Assembly (NCBI GenBank): GCA_002350725.1
Contig: DEFJ01000009.1
Coordinates: 36,226-53,108 of the forward strand
Length of the DNA: 16,883 bases
Direction of reading: 5' to 3'
DNA from: Cyanobacteria bacterium UBA2855
GTDB lineage: Bacteria > Cyanobacteriota > Vampirovibrionia > Gastranaerophilales > Gastranaerophilaceae
The position numbers and the translations under genes are program-made. This document shows, piece after piece, positions 1 through 6,857 of this stretch; the stretch's first letter is position 1, and the number at the start of each line of letters is the position of its first letter. The notes beneath the pieces were generated by a model, which was given only the letters and a program-made list of their open reading frames with translations, did no database searches and was not told the origin of the DNA.

Positions 1-17
1 ATAACCTCTTTCTTATA

Positions 18-93
18 TGGTGGGCGTTAGAAGACTCGAACTTCTGACCCTCTCCTTGTAAGGGAGACGCTCTACCAACTGAGCTAAACGCCC
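18..93 (-). tRNA. tRNA-Val (anticodon UAC), CCA encoded
   Basis: Read on the minus strand, a full 76-base cloverleaf folds. The acceptor stem GGGCGTT pairs with AACGCCC, followed by discriminator A and an encoded CCA. The D arm is GCTC-AGTTGGTA-GAGC. The anticodon stem TCTCC/GGAGA encloses loop CTTACAA, giving anticodon TAC (valine, GTA/GTG codons). The T arm is AGAAG-TTCGAGT-CTTCT. All stems are fully paired, so it should be functional. It is transcribed away from the neighbouring protein gene. Confidence 0.96.
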
Positions 94-114
94 TTCTGTC
101 TTTCGACAACTTCA

Positions 115-143
115 ATGGTATATCAAACATTTTTTCATGTCAA
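115..143 (-). promoter_or_regulatory. Sigma70-type promoter of tRNA-Val
   Basis: On the minus strand a perfect -35 hexamer TTGACA lies at 138-143. It is followed after exactly 17 bases by TACCAT (4 of 6 to TATAAT) at 115-120. Initiation would fall near position 108, about 15 bases before the mature tRNA 5' end at 93, a normal short tRNA leader. A shifted -10, TATACC with a 15-base spacer, is the alternative reading. Confidence 0.7.
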
Positions 144-168
144 TAACTTTTTATTCCCTTATTAAATT

Positions 169-199
169 AAAAATAATTTGCAGGTAGCAAATTATTTTT
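169..199 (+). terminator. Perfect AT-rich hairpin with T-tract, terminator-like
   Basis: A 13-bp perfect inverted repeat (AAAAATAATTTGC / GCAAATTATTTTT) encloses the 5-base loop AGGTA, and the T-run continues to 200 on the plus strand. The shape is that of an intrinsic terminator, but the stem has only two G-C pairs and no plus-strand gene precedes it in the window. It lies immediately before the AGGGGG and ATG of the repeat-protein gene at 224. It could therefore be a terminator for a gene left of the window, a leader attenuator, or an insulator between the divergent tRNA and protein genes. Confidence 0.5.
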
Positions 200-223
200 T
201 TAGGGGGTTTTATGTTATAAATT

Positions 224-1462
224 ATGAATTATTTTACTGTTTCAGGAACAAAAAGCACATATCCTTCAGGAATTTCCTCATATAATGTAAGCTTTATGGG
301 AAAATTTACTCCTACAAAAAAATATATTTACAATTTCGTAAACAAGGATAATACAACGGAAAAAGATTGGCAGAAATTTTTTTATACTCTTTCTGAGCCA
401 ATAAAAAAATGTATTACTGCAACAGTTGAAAAGTATAAAAGATATGGTCTGACAATAAAAGATTATCTTCCTCTTGCAGCGAAAGGCGACTTGTTATATC
501 TTACGGCGGATGTAATAGAGAATAAAGTATCTTATATTGTAAAAGCCTTTGAAAAAGAAGGTTTGAATAAGGATGATTTTATGAAAGCCTGGAAGAAGGT
601 GCCTAAGCTTTTGACAAATTCTCCTGAAACTCTTGAAAAAAATGTTCGCTCTGTCGTGGATGCTTTTAAAGAGCAAGGTTTAGAGACTTCTGTTTATTTA
701 AAAGCTTGCCTTGAGCAGCCAACATTATTTTATCAATCTCCTGAAACTATACAACAAAATGTAAAAGTGGTTGTTGACATTTTTAAGGATAGAGGACTAA
801 CTCTGGAAAATTACTTAAATTCGTGTATTAGTACTCCATCCCTATTTTGCAGAGATCCAAAATCCATAGAAAAGAATATTACCAAGATAACTGATTTATA
901 TAAAAAAGACGGACTTACTCCCGAAAATTATATTTCGTGCTGTGTAAAGCAACCTCATTTGTTTTATACAAAGCCCGAAACAATTCAAGAGAAGCTTTCC
1001 AAGGTCATAAGAACTTTTGAAAAAGATGATTTATCGGCAGAGAATTATTTAAAAGCATGTTGCAGAATGCCATCTTTATTTTATCGTGACTCTGAAGCTA
1101 CAATAAGGAATATAAAAGCTTTAATTTTAGCTAAAAAAACAGCACATCCTGAGATTTCTGATGCGAAAGCCTTGCAAGAAGTTTTGGATAGACCGATACT
1201 GATAACTTATTCTCCTCTTTTGATTTACCTTGATAAAATTGTTGTTCCGCAAATGAAAGCTCAAGATAAAAATATGGCCTGTGTCTGGGGAAATGGTATT
1301 AAATTAAAACTTATTAAATATTTAGAACAGAATAAAGACAAAAATTATATTATTAAACTAAAACACGATGAGATGAATGATGATTTAGTTGCCTCTGTAA
1401 ATAAGTTTTTCTTGGATAATTTAGGTAGTGATTTTAAAGTTAATTATAGAATATTTCAATAG
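224..1462 (+). CDS. Protein of tandem 39-residue helical repeats (mTERF-like)
   Basis: This 412-residue soluble protein has no signal peptide or membrane segment. From residue 89 to about 321 it consists of six tandem units, nearly all exactly 39 residues long, starting at D89, P127, P166, P205, P244 and P283. The unit consensus is P-x-L-F-Y-x-[SD]-P-E-T-I-x-x-N-(hydrophobic helix)-G-L-T-x-E-N-Y-L-x-x-C. This proline-led, two- or three-helix alternation resembles the mTERF nucleic-acid-binding solenoid by pattern only. The N-terminal 60 residues and the C-terminal 90 are non-repetitive. The start is uncertain: AGGGGG at 202-207 is 16 bases upstream of the ATG, farther than usual, and a TGTTATAAA element lies directly before it. 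The gene stands alone between a tRNA and the methyltransferase gene. Function is unknown to me; nucleic-acid or protein binding is an inference. Confidence 0.75.
   Translation: MNYFTVSGTKSTYPSGISSYNVSFMGKFTPTKKYIYNFVNKDNTTEKDWQKFFYTLSEPIKKCITATVEKYKRYGLTIKDYLPLAAKGDLLYLTADVIENKVSYIVKAFEKEGLNKDDFMKAWKKVPKLLTNSPETLEKNVRSVVDAFKEQGLETSVYLKACLEQPTLFYQSPETIQQNVKVVVDIFKDRGLTLENYLNSCISTPSLFCRDPKSIEKNITKITDLYKKDGLTPENYISCCVKQPHLFYTKPETIQEKLSKVIRTFEKDDLSAENYLKACCRMPSLFYRDSEATIRNIKALILAKKTAHPEISDAKALQEVLDRPILITYSPLLIYLDKIVVPQMKAQDKNMACVWGNGIKLKLIKYLEQNKDKNYIIKLKHDEMNDDLVASVNKFFLDNLGSDFKVNYRIFQ
488..1186 (+). repeat. Six tandem 117-bp coding repeats
   Basis: These are the DNA units behind the 39-residue protein repeats, beginning near 488, 602, 719, 836, 953 and 1070. 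The first is one residue short and the last is degenerate. The nucleotide sequences have diverged well beyond the amino-acid pattern, so this is an old, selected solenoid rather than a recent tandem expansion. Confidence 0.75.
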
Positions 1463-1487
1463 AATATGAAATTAACTTCAATTATTA

Positions 1488-1493
1488 TATAAT
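1488..1493 (+). promoter_or_regulatory. -10 box placed for a leaderless rlmD transcript
   Basis: A perfect TATAAT hexamer ends six bases before the ATG at 1500, and no Shine-Dalgarno lies between them. Normal initiation 7 bases after the hexamer would start the mRNA at the A of the ATG. No good -35 is visible; the base window 17 upstream reads TATGAA. The region is AT-rich, so by itself this is suggestive only. Confidence 0.45.
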
Positions 1494-1499
1494 ATACTT

Positions 1500-2858
1500 A
1501 TGGAAATTGGGAAACAATATATTGTAAATATAGAAAAGCTTTCAAATCTTGGAAAAGGAATTTGCCATGTTGAGGGGTGCGTTGTTTTTGTTGATAAGGC
1601 TTGTCCTGAGGATAATGTAAAAATTCAAATTACTCATGTTTCAAAAACATTTGCGGATGCAAAAATTACAGAAATTATAAAACCTTCTTCACACAGAGTT
1701 TCACCGTTTTGTGCCATGCAAAATATTTGCGGGGCTTGTCAATTACAATTTATAGATTATGATTATCAGCTTGAATTAAAACGACAGATTGTTAAAGATG
1801 CCCTTCACTCGATTGGAGGAATTGATATTGAGGTTCCAAAACCTATTCCATCTCCGAACACAAAATGTTACAGACATAAAATTCAATATCCGATTTTTCA
1901 AACAAAAGTGTCAAAACGACTTTTAGCAGGTTACTATAAACCACATAGCCACGATATTATCAACATTAAATACTGTCCGATTCAACCTGAAATATGTGAT
2001 AAAATTATAGATTATATTAGGGAGAATGCTAAGAATTATTCTATATCCGGTTATGATGAGAAAGCTAATCTTGGAGATTTGCGACATGTTGTTTTCAGAG
2101 TTTCGACAGATAATAATTCTGTTCTTGTGACATTGGTTATAAATTCAAAAAAAATAACAGATAATTTGAAAAAGTTTGCAAATGCAATTTTTAATGAATT
2201 TGATTTAGTTAAGGGAGTTTGTATAAATTTCAACACAAAAGCCTCAAATGTAATTTTAGGAGATAATACTATTTGTACTGCAGGAGAGCCTTTTATAAAA
2301 GAAAAGATTTTGGATAAGACCTTTAAAATCGGAGCAGATACATTTTTCCAAGTAAATCCAAAAAGTGCCGAAAACATTTTTTCTTATGTAAAAGAAGAAA
2401 TCGAAAAGTTAAACGAACCAACTGTACTTGATGCGTATGCAGGGATTGCTACTTTTGGAATTGTTGTAAGTGATTGTGCAAAAGAAGTTGTAAGCGTAGA
2501 AGCAAATTCAAGTTCAATAGAAATTGCAAAAGAAGTTTTAAAGATAAACAATATTAATAATGTTGAATTATTTGCAAAGGACACTTCAAAATATTTAAAA
2601 TCTGTAAAACGTAAATTCGATGTGACAATACTTGATCCGCCAAGAAAAGGCTGTACAAAAGAATCCTTAGACGAAACACTAAAACACACAAAATCAAAAA
2701 TTATATATGTAAGTTGTAATCCGGCAACTTTGGCAAGAGATTTAAAATATCTGACAGAAAAAGGTGGCAGGTTAATTTCTGTCCAACCTTTTGATATGTT
2801 TTGTCATACTTATCACGTTGAAACGGTAACTGTGGTAGAATTAAGTCAGGGGGATTAA
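1500..2858 (+). CDS. rlmD: RNA (uracil-C5-)-methyltransferase, RlmD/RumA (TrmA family)
   Basis: This enzyme methylates C5 of a uridine in RNA using S-adenosylmethionine. An N-terminal TRAM-type RNA-binding domain spans about residues 1-60. A 4Fe-4S site is formed by C71, C77, C80 and C159. FFQVN lies at 282-286, and the Rossmann methyltransferase domain starts at DAYAGIATFG (311-320). DPPRKG is at 379-384, and SCNPATLARD at 405-414 carries the nucleophile C406. The C-terminal HTYHVETV block holds the probable general base E441. The length of 452 is normal. The family includes enzymes for 23S U1939, U747 or both, and tRNA U54; sequence alone cannot fix the target, so the symbol is a family-level guess. 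There is no Shine-Dalgarno before the ATG. The rmuC gene follows after 5 bases, probably in the same transcript. Confidence 0.92.
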   Translation: MEIGKQYIVNIEKLSNLGKGICHVEGCVVFVDKACPEDNVKIQITHVSKTFADAKITEIIKPSSHRVSPFCAMQNICGACQLQFIDYDYQLELKRQIVKDALHSIGGIDIEVPKPIPSPNTKCYRHKIQYPIFQTKVSKRLLAGYYKPHSHDIINIKYCPIQPEICDKIIDYIRENAKNYSISGYDEKANLGDLRHVVFRVSTDNNSVLVTLVINSKKITDNLKKFANAIFNEFDLVKGVCINFNTKASNVILGDNTICTAGEPFIKEKILDKTFKIGADTFFQVNPKSAENIFSYVKEEIEKLNEPTVLDAYAGIATFGIVVSDCAKEVVSVEANSSSIEIAKEVLKINNINNVELFAKDTSKYLKSVKRKFDVTILDPPRKGCTKESLDETLKHTKSKIIYVSCNPATLARDLKYLTEKGGRLISVQPFDMFCHTYHVETVTVVELSQGD

Positions 2859-2863
2859 TTGTC

Positions 2864-3955
2864 ATGGATTATATAGTATTTTTTGTGGGATTTATTTTAG
2901 GCGGATTGTTCGTTTTTATTCCATTTTTTATAACGAGGGAAAATGCAAAAAAGCTTAATGATGCAGCTTTAGAGCAGATGAAATTATATTTTGAAAACAC
3001 TGCAAATAAAGTATTTAAGGATAATTCTACTCAGTTTTCATCTCAAGCGGGAGAAAAGCTTGATGAATTTTTCAAACGATTCAAAGATAAGATAGAAGAT
3101 TTTGAAAGAGCAAATACAGATAATGCAAAGGCTGAAGCAGAAAAATTAACAAGATTTGATGAAAACATTAAGAGTTTTTTAACCGCAGGAAATAAAATAT
3201 CTCAGGATACTTCAAACCTGATTAGTGTAATGAAATCAGACAATCGGACACAAGGACATTGGGGAGAGATTGTTTTAGAAAAAGTTTTGGAAGCTTCGGG
3301 TTTACGTAACGGAGAAGAATATAAAATTCAGGCGGGTTCTACAGAAGGCAGACCTGATGCCACAATATTTTTACCTGAAGGCAGATGTGTTTTTATTGAT
3401 GCAAAAACGTCTTTATCCTCTTGGAGCAGCTATGTAAATGCTGAAAACGAACAGGACAGGGAAATTTATAAAAAAGAATTTATCGACTCGACAAAAGCGC
3501 ATATAACAGGACTTGCCAAAAGAGATTACTCTCAGAATGAAATGTCACCTGATTACGTTTTGATGTTTATACCAATAGAAGGATGCTATTCTTTGATGTT
3601 TTGCGATAACTGTGAATTATGGGATTTAGCTTGGAAAAACAAAATAATGCCTGTTTCACCATCAACTCTTCTTGCATCATTGAAAATAATAAACGCATTT
3701 CACGTCGTAGAAAGAAGAAATAAGAGCGCTATTGATATTGCCAATTTATGTGCAAGTATGATAGATAAATTTTCAAATCTTTTATCTGATATTTTAAAAG
3801 CCAGAGCGGCGATAGACTCAGGACTAAAAAAACTTGAAGGCAAAGGGAACATCCTTTCTCAAATTGAAAAAATTCAAAATCTTGGAGTTGTTATGACAAA
3901 AAGCATTCCAGAATTGCCGGAAGATTTGCAAAGAGAAGATATTCCTACCGAATAA
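2864..3955 (+). CDS. rmuC: DNA recombination protein RmuC
   Basis: RmuC-family proteins limit inversion-type rearrangements and are predicted membrane-anchored nucleases. At 363 residues this is a compact member. A transmembrane helix spans residues 3-23. A coiled-coil stretch rich in Lys/Glu follows, about 25-125. The conserved core starts at GHWGEIVLEKVLE (131-143). A PD-(D/E)xK-like site is visible as P164-D165 followed by D179-A-K181, and PDYVLMFIPIEG lies at 229-240. The Shine-Dalgarno AGGGGGA (2848-2854) sits 9 bases before the ATG and overlaps the end of rlmD, indicating cotranscription. No convincing terminator follows; the next gene has its own promoter. Confidence 0.9.
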   Translation: MDYIVFFVGFILGGLFVFIPFFITRENAKKLNDAALEQMKLYFENTANKVFKDNSTQFSSQAGEKLDEFFKRFKDKIEDFERANTDNAKAEAEKLTRFDENIKSFLTAGNKISQDTSNLISVMKSDNRTQGHWGEIVLEKVLEASGLRNGEEYKIQAGSTEGRPDATIFLPEGRCVFIDAKTSLSSWSSYVNAENEQDREIYKKEFIDSTKAHITGLAKRDYSQNEMSPDYVLMFIPIEGCYSLMFCDNCELWDLAWKNKIMPVSPSTLLASLKIINAFHVVERRNKSAIDIANLCASMIDKFSNLLSDILKARAAIDSGLKKLEGKGNILSQIEKIQNLGVVMTKSIPELPEDLQREDIPTE

Positions 3956-4018
3956 CTATAGATTTTATTTATTACATGCAAATATTATGTGTCAATAAAT
4001 TTTAATGATTTTTTAAAT

Positions 4019-4047
4019 TTGCCAATCGAATTTCTCTGTAATAAAAT
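4019..4047 (+). promoter_or_regulatory. Promoter of the birA-oad operon, predicting a leaderless mRNA
   Basis: TTGCCA (5 of 6 to TTGACA) at 4019-4024 is followed after exactly 17 bases by TAAAAT (5 of 6 to TATAAT) at 4042-4047. The birA ATG begins at 4054, six bases after the -10 box, where RNA synthesis is expected to start. No Shine-Dalgarno is present. This is the best supported of the three leaderless-type starts because both boxes match with ideal spacing. Confidence 0.65.
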
Positions 4048-4053
4048 TGGAAT

Positions 4054-4773
4054 ATGAATTTATTACATTTAGATAAGATTGATTCTACAAACAAGTATGC
4101 AAAAGAAAATATTACCCAAATCCCCGATGGCACAATAGTTTATGCGGATATTCAAACTGCCGGAAGAGGAAGATTAAATAGAAAATGGAATGACACAGGA
4201 ATAGAAAATATCTATGCCTCAATTGTATTGAAACCATCCGAGAAGTTTGTTGATTGTTATTCAAATTTGACGCAGTTTTTATGTCTTATAATATGTTATA
4301 CGCTTGAAGATTATGGAGTTAATCCAAAAATAAAATGGCCTAATGATATTCAAATTAATAAAAAGAAAATTTCCGGAATTTTAGCTGAAGCCGTCATGGT
4401 CGAAGGTGCGCTAAAAGGAATAGTTTTGGGTTTCGGAATAAATTTGAATACCTCTCAAAATATCCTTGATAAAATAGACCAACCGGCAACATCTTTAAAT
4501 ATAGAAACAGGAAAAACTATTGATAAAAAAGAATTTTTAGACAAACTTACGAAGAAGTTTTGTTTGTTGTATAATAAATTTTTAGAGGATGGATTTTTAT
4601 TAATTAAAGACGATTACATAAGAAGAGCCGGTTTCCTCAAACAAGAAGTAACCGTTAGATTACCCGACAAAGACGTTAGCGGAATAGCGGAGGGAGTCAC
4701 CGATACCGGTGCACTTATACTTAAAGACAAAAACAACAAAGAACATATATTACTAATAGGAGATATATTATGA
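4054..4773 (+). CDS. birA: Biotin--protein ligase (BirA, catalytic domain only)
   Basis: The enzyme activates biotin with ATP to biotinyl-5'-AMP and transfers it to a lysine of carrier proteins. The N-terminal DSTN is at 10-13. The adenylate-binding loop GRGRLNR spans 37-43 inside QTAGRGR. KWPND is at 94-98, KKISGIL with catalytic K105 at 104-110, and GFGIN at 126-130. A small C-terminal SH3-like domain runs from about 190 to 239. At 239 residues it lacks the N-terminal winged-helix repressor domain of E. coli BirA, so it is a ligase without the usual DNA-binding function. Its stop overlaps the oadG start (ATGA), so it is translationally coupled to the pump whose alpha subunit needs biotin. 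There is no Shine-Dalgarno. Confidence 0.93.
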   Translation: MNLLHLDKIDSTNKYAKENITQIPDGTIVYADIQTAGRGRLNRKWNDTGIENIYASIVLKPSEKFVDCYSNLTQFLCLIICYTLEDYGVNPKIKWPNDIQINKKKISGILAEAVMVEGALKGIVLGFGINLNTSQNILDKIDQPATSLNIETGKTIDKKEFLDKLTKKFCLLYNKFLEDGFLLIKDDYIRRAGFLKQEVTVRLPDKDVSGIAEGVTDTGALILKDKNNKEHILLIGDIL

Positions 4774-5003
4774 ACAGTGAATTATGGATACAAGGGCTTG
4801 TTGCAATGTGTATCGGTATGGGAACAGTATTAAGTTTTCTATGCCTGATGATTTTTGCAATGCTCATTATGTCTGCAATTGTAAAGAAATTAAACCAAAT
4901 ATTTCCGGAAGCAATTCCACAAGTTGCGGGCGCTAAAAAAACAACAGCTTCAAATGACGAAGAAATTGCTGTCGCAATACTTTCAGCTATGTTTAGAAAA
5001 TAA
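4770..5003 (+). CDS. oadG: Oxaloacetate decarboxylase gamma subunit (OadG family)
   Basis: This is a 77-residue membrane protein that in the family assembles the decarboxylase complex by joining the alpha and beta subunits and assists decarboxylation. One transmembrane helix spans about residues 8-37 (GLVAMCIGMGTVLSFLCLMI region). A short linker rich in Ala/Thr/Lys follows, then the hallmark C-terminal EEIAVAILSAM block near 69-75. The typical length of 80-100 makes this a slightly short member. The Shine-Dalgarno AGGAGA (4758-4763) lies inside the end of birA, six bases before the ATG. The ATGA overlap with birA and the 24-base gap to oadA show an operon. The zinc-binding histidine tail of the Klebsiella protein is not present here. 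Confidence 0.85.
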   Translation: MNSELWIQGLVAMCIGMGTVLSFLCLMIFAMLIMSAIVKKLNQIFPEAIPQVAGAKKTTASNDEEIAVAILSAMFRK

Positions 5004-5027
5004 TTATTAATAAAGGGAGATAAATAA

Positions 5028-6839
5028 ATGACAAAACTAATTAAAGTTATGGATACATCTTTCAGAGATGGTTTCCAATCAATTTTCGGGGCAAAAGTCC
5101 TCGTTGATGACTTTATTCCGGCTTTGCAATCAGCAGTTGATGCAGGTTTAAAGCATTTTGAAACAGCAGGCGGAGCAAGATTTCAAGCTCCAATATTTTT
5201 CTGTAACGAAAATGCCTTTGAAACTATGGATAAAATCAGAGCAGCAGTTGGACCTGATGTAAAGTTACAATCATTAGCACGTGGAGTTAATGTTGTAGGC
5301 TTAAATTCACAACCTCGTGACGTTATTGACTTGCACGCAAAAATGTTTGCAAAACACGGTGTTAATGTTATCAGAAACTTTGATGCTTTAAATGATGTTA
5401 ATAATTTGATTGATTCTGCTAACAGTATCAAAAAACACGGTCTGCAACACGAAGTAACTATCACAATGATGGAATTGCCATACGGTTGCGAAGGAGCTCA
5501 TGACGTAGCTTTTTATGAAAAAGTTTTGAGAAACATCTTGGATTCAGGCTTACCATTTGACAGTTTGGCATTTAAAGATGCCTCGGGTACTTCTAACCCA
5601 AGAAAAGTATATGCAACAGTTAAAATGGCTCGTGAATTGTTAGGACAAGACGCTCACATTCGCTTCCACTCTCATGAAACAGCCGGCACAGGGTTAGCTG
5701 CATACCTTGCGGCTCTTGAAGGCGGCGCTGACGGAATCGATTTAGCTATGAAACCTGTATCCGGCGGTACCGGACAACCTGATATTATTTCTATGTGGCA
5801 CGCATTGAAAGGTACTGAATATGATTTAGGTTTGGACATTAAGAAAATTATGGAAACTGAGGAAATTTTCAAAGATTGTATGAAAGATTATCCGATTTCA
5901 CCTATTTCATTGGCTGTAAACCCTATATTAATTCAAGCTCCATTACCTGGTGGCGCTACTGCAACAACTGTAAACCAATTAAAAGATATGGGTATGCTTG
6001 ATAAGTTCCCTAAACTTATTGCTAATATGAAAGAAGTAGTTGAACGCGGCGGATTTGCAACATCTGTTACTCCTGTTTCACAATTCTACGCTCAACAATC
6101 TTTCTTAAATGCAATTACAGAACATCCTTGGGATCAAGCAAATCCGGGTTATGCAAAGATGCTATTGGGTTACTTTGGAAAAACACCTTGCGAACCTGAT
6201 CCTGAATTGGTTAAATGGGCAGAAGAAAAAACAGGACTTAAACCTACAACAGAAAAAGTTGTTGACTTAAATGAACAAGATCCTGAAAAAGGATTGAAAG
6301 CTGCAGAAGAAAGATTGAAGGCAGCAGGACTTCCTGTAACTGACGAAAACTTATTTATCGCAGCAGCTTGCAAAGACGGTAATGTTGATAAAGGTATTGA
6401 TTTCTTGCTCGGCAAAGGTCAAGTATCAGTAAATAAAAAATCCGCTGATGCACCTGCTGCAAGCACTCAAGCTTCTTCTACAGGCGAATATACAATCAAA
6501 GTTAACGGCAAAAATTACGCAGTTAAACTTGACGGAGATAACAAAGCTGTCGTTAATGGTAAAACATATGATATCGCTGTTAAAGCAGGCATTGAAGCAA
6601 AAGGATCTTCATCTTCATCAGGTGGTGGAGAAGAGGTTAAAGCCGGCTTACCGGGTAACGTATTAAGACTTGAAGTATCGGAAGGTGATTCTGTTTCAGA
6701 AGGCGATGTGCTTTTGGTTATGGAAGCTATGAAAATGGAAACAGAAGTAAAAGCTCCTAAATCCGGCACTGTTCAATCAGTTCTTGTAGCTCAAGGCGAT
6801 AAAGTAGTTACGGGTCAAGCATTGGTAACTATAGGTTAA
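5028..6839 (+). CDS. oadA: Oxaloacetate decarboxylase alpha / PycB-type biotin carboxyltransferase
   Basis: This subunit transfers a carboxyl group between an oxo-acid and biotin. The HMGL-like barrel begins with DTSFRDGFQS (9-18), where D14 should bind metal. K183 in FKDASGTS matches the carbamylated metal-bridging lysine, and H214/H216 in FHSHETAG are metal ligands. The conserved PYC/OADA domain follows (about 290-460), including VTPVSQFY at 348-355. Two Ser/Ala/Gly-rich linkers (about 471-486 and 526-535) lead to a biotinyl domain with EAMKMET, biotin lysine K569. From memory, the sequence is closer to the PycB-type alpha subunits of Campylobacter/Helicobacter than to Klebsiella OadA. No biotin carboxylase gene is in the window. 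With OadB and OadG adjacent, decarboxylation is the likelier direction. The Shine-Dalgarno AAAGGGAGA is 7 bases before the ATG. Confidence 0.9.
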   Translation: MTKLIKVMDTSFRDGFQSIFGAKVLVDDFIPALQSAVDAGLKHFETAGGARFQAPIFFCNENAFETMDKIRAAVGPDVKLQSLARGVNVVGLNSQPRDVIDLHAKMFAKHGVNVIRNFDALNDVNNLIDSANSIKKHGLQHEVTITMMELPYGCEGAHDVAFYEKVLRNILDSGLPFDSLAFKDASGTSNPRKVYATVKMARELLGQDAHIRFHSHETAGTGLAAYLAALEGGADGIDLAMKPVSGGTGQPDIISMWHALKGTEYDLGLDIKKIMETEEIFKDCMKDYPISPISLAVNPILIQAPLPGGATATTVNQLKDMGMLDKFPKLIANMKEVVERGGFATSVTPVSQFYAQQSFLNAITEHPWDQANPGYAKMLLGYFGKTPCEPDPELVKWAEEKTGLKPTTEKVVDLNEQDPEKGLKAAEERLKAAGLPVTDENLFIAAACKDGNVDKGIDFLLGKGQVSVNKKSADAPAASTQASSTGEYTIKVNGKNYAVKLDGDNKAVVNGKTYDIAVKAGIEAKGSSSSSGGGEEVKAGLPGNVLRLEVSEGDSVSEGDVLLVMEAMKMETEVKAPKSGTVQSVLVAQGDKVVTGQALVTIG

Positions 6840-6857
6840 TAAAGGGGGTAAATTAAA

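Noticed and set aside
953..1186. The 117-bp repeats as a CRISPR or minisatellite array
   Set aside because: The units are coding, diverged in DNA and contiguous without spacers; the periodicity is explained by protein structure.
953..1462. Pentatricopeptide or TPR identity for the repeat protein
   Set aside because: Those repeats are 35 and 34 residues with different consensus positions; the 39-residue proline-led unit does not fit either.
953..4053. Possible intrinsic terminators after the repeat-protein gene or after rmuC
   Set aside because: I looked for G/C-containing stems with T-tracts at 1463-1499 and 3956-4053 and found only weak AT symmetry.
6448..6769. Alternative reading frames over the OadA linker and biotinyl region
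   Set aside because: They are low-complexity shadows of the Ser/Ala/Gly-rich linker; the main frame carries the biotin motif.
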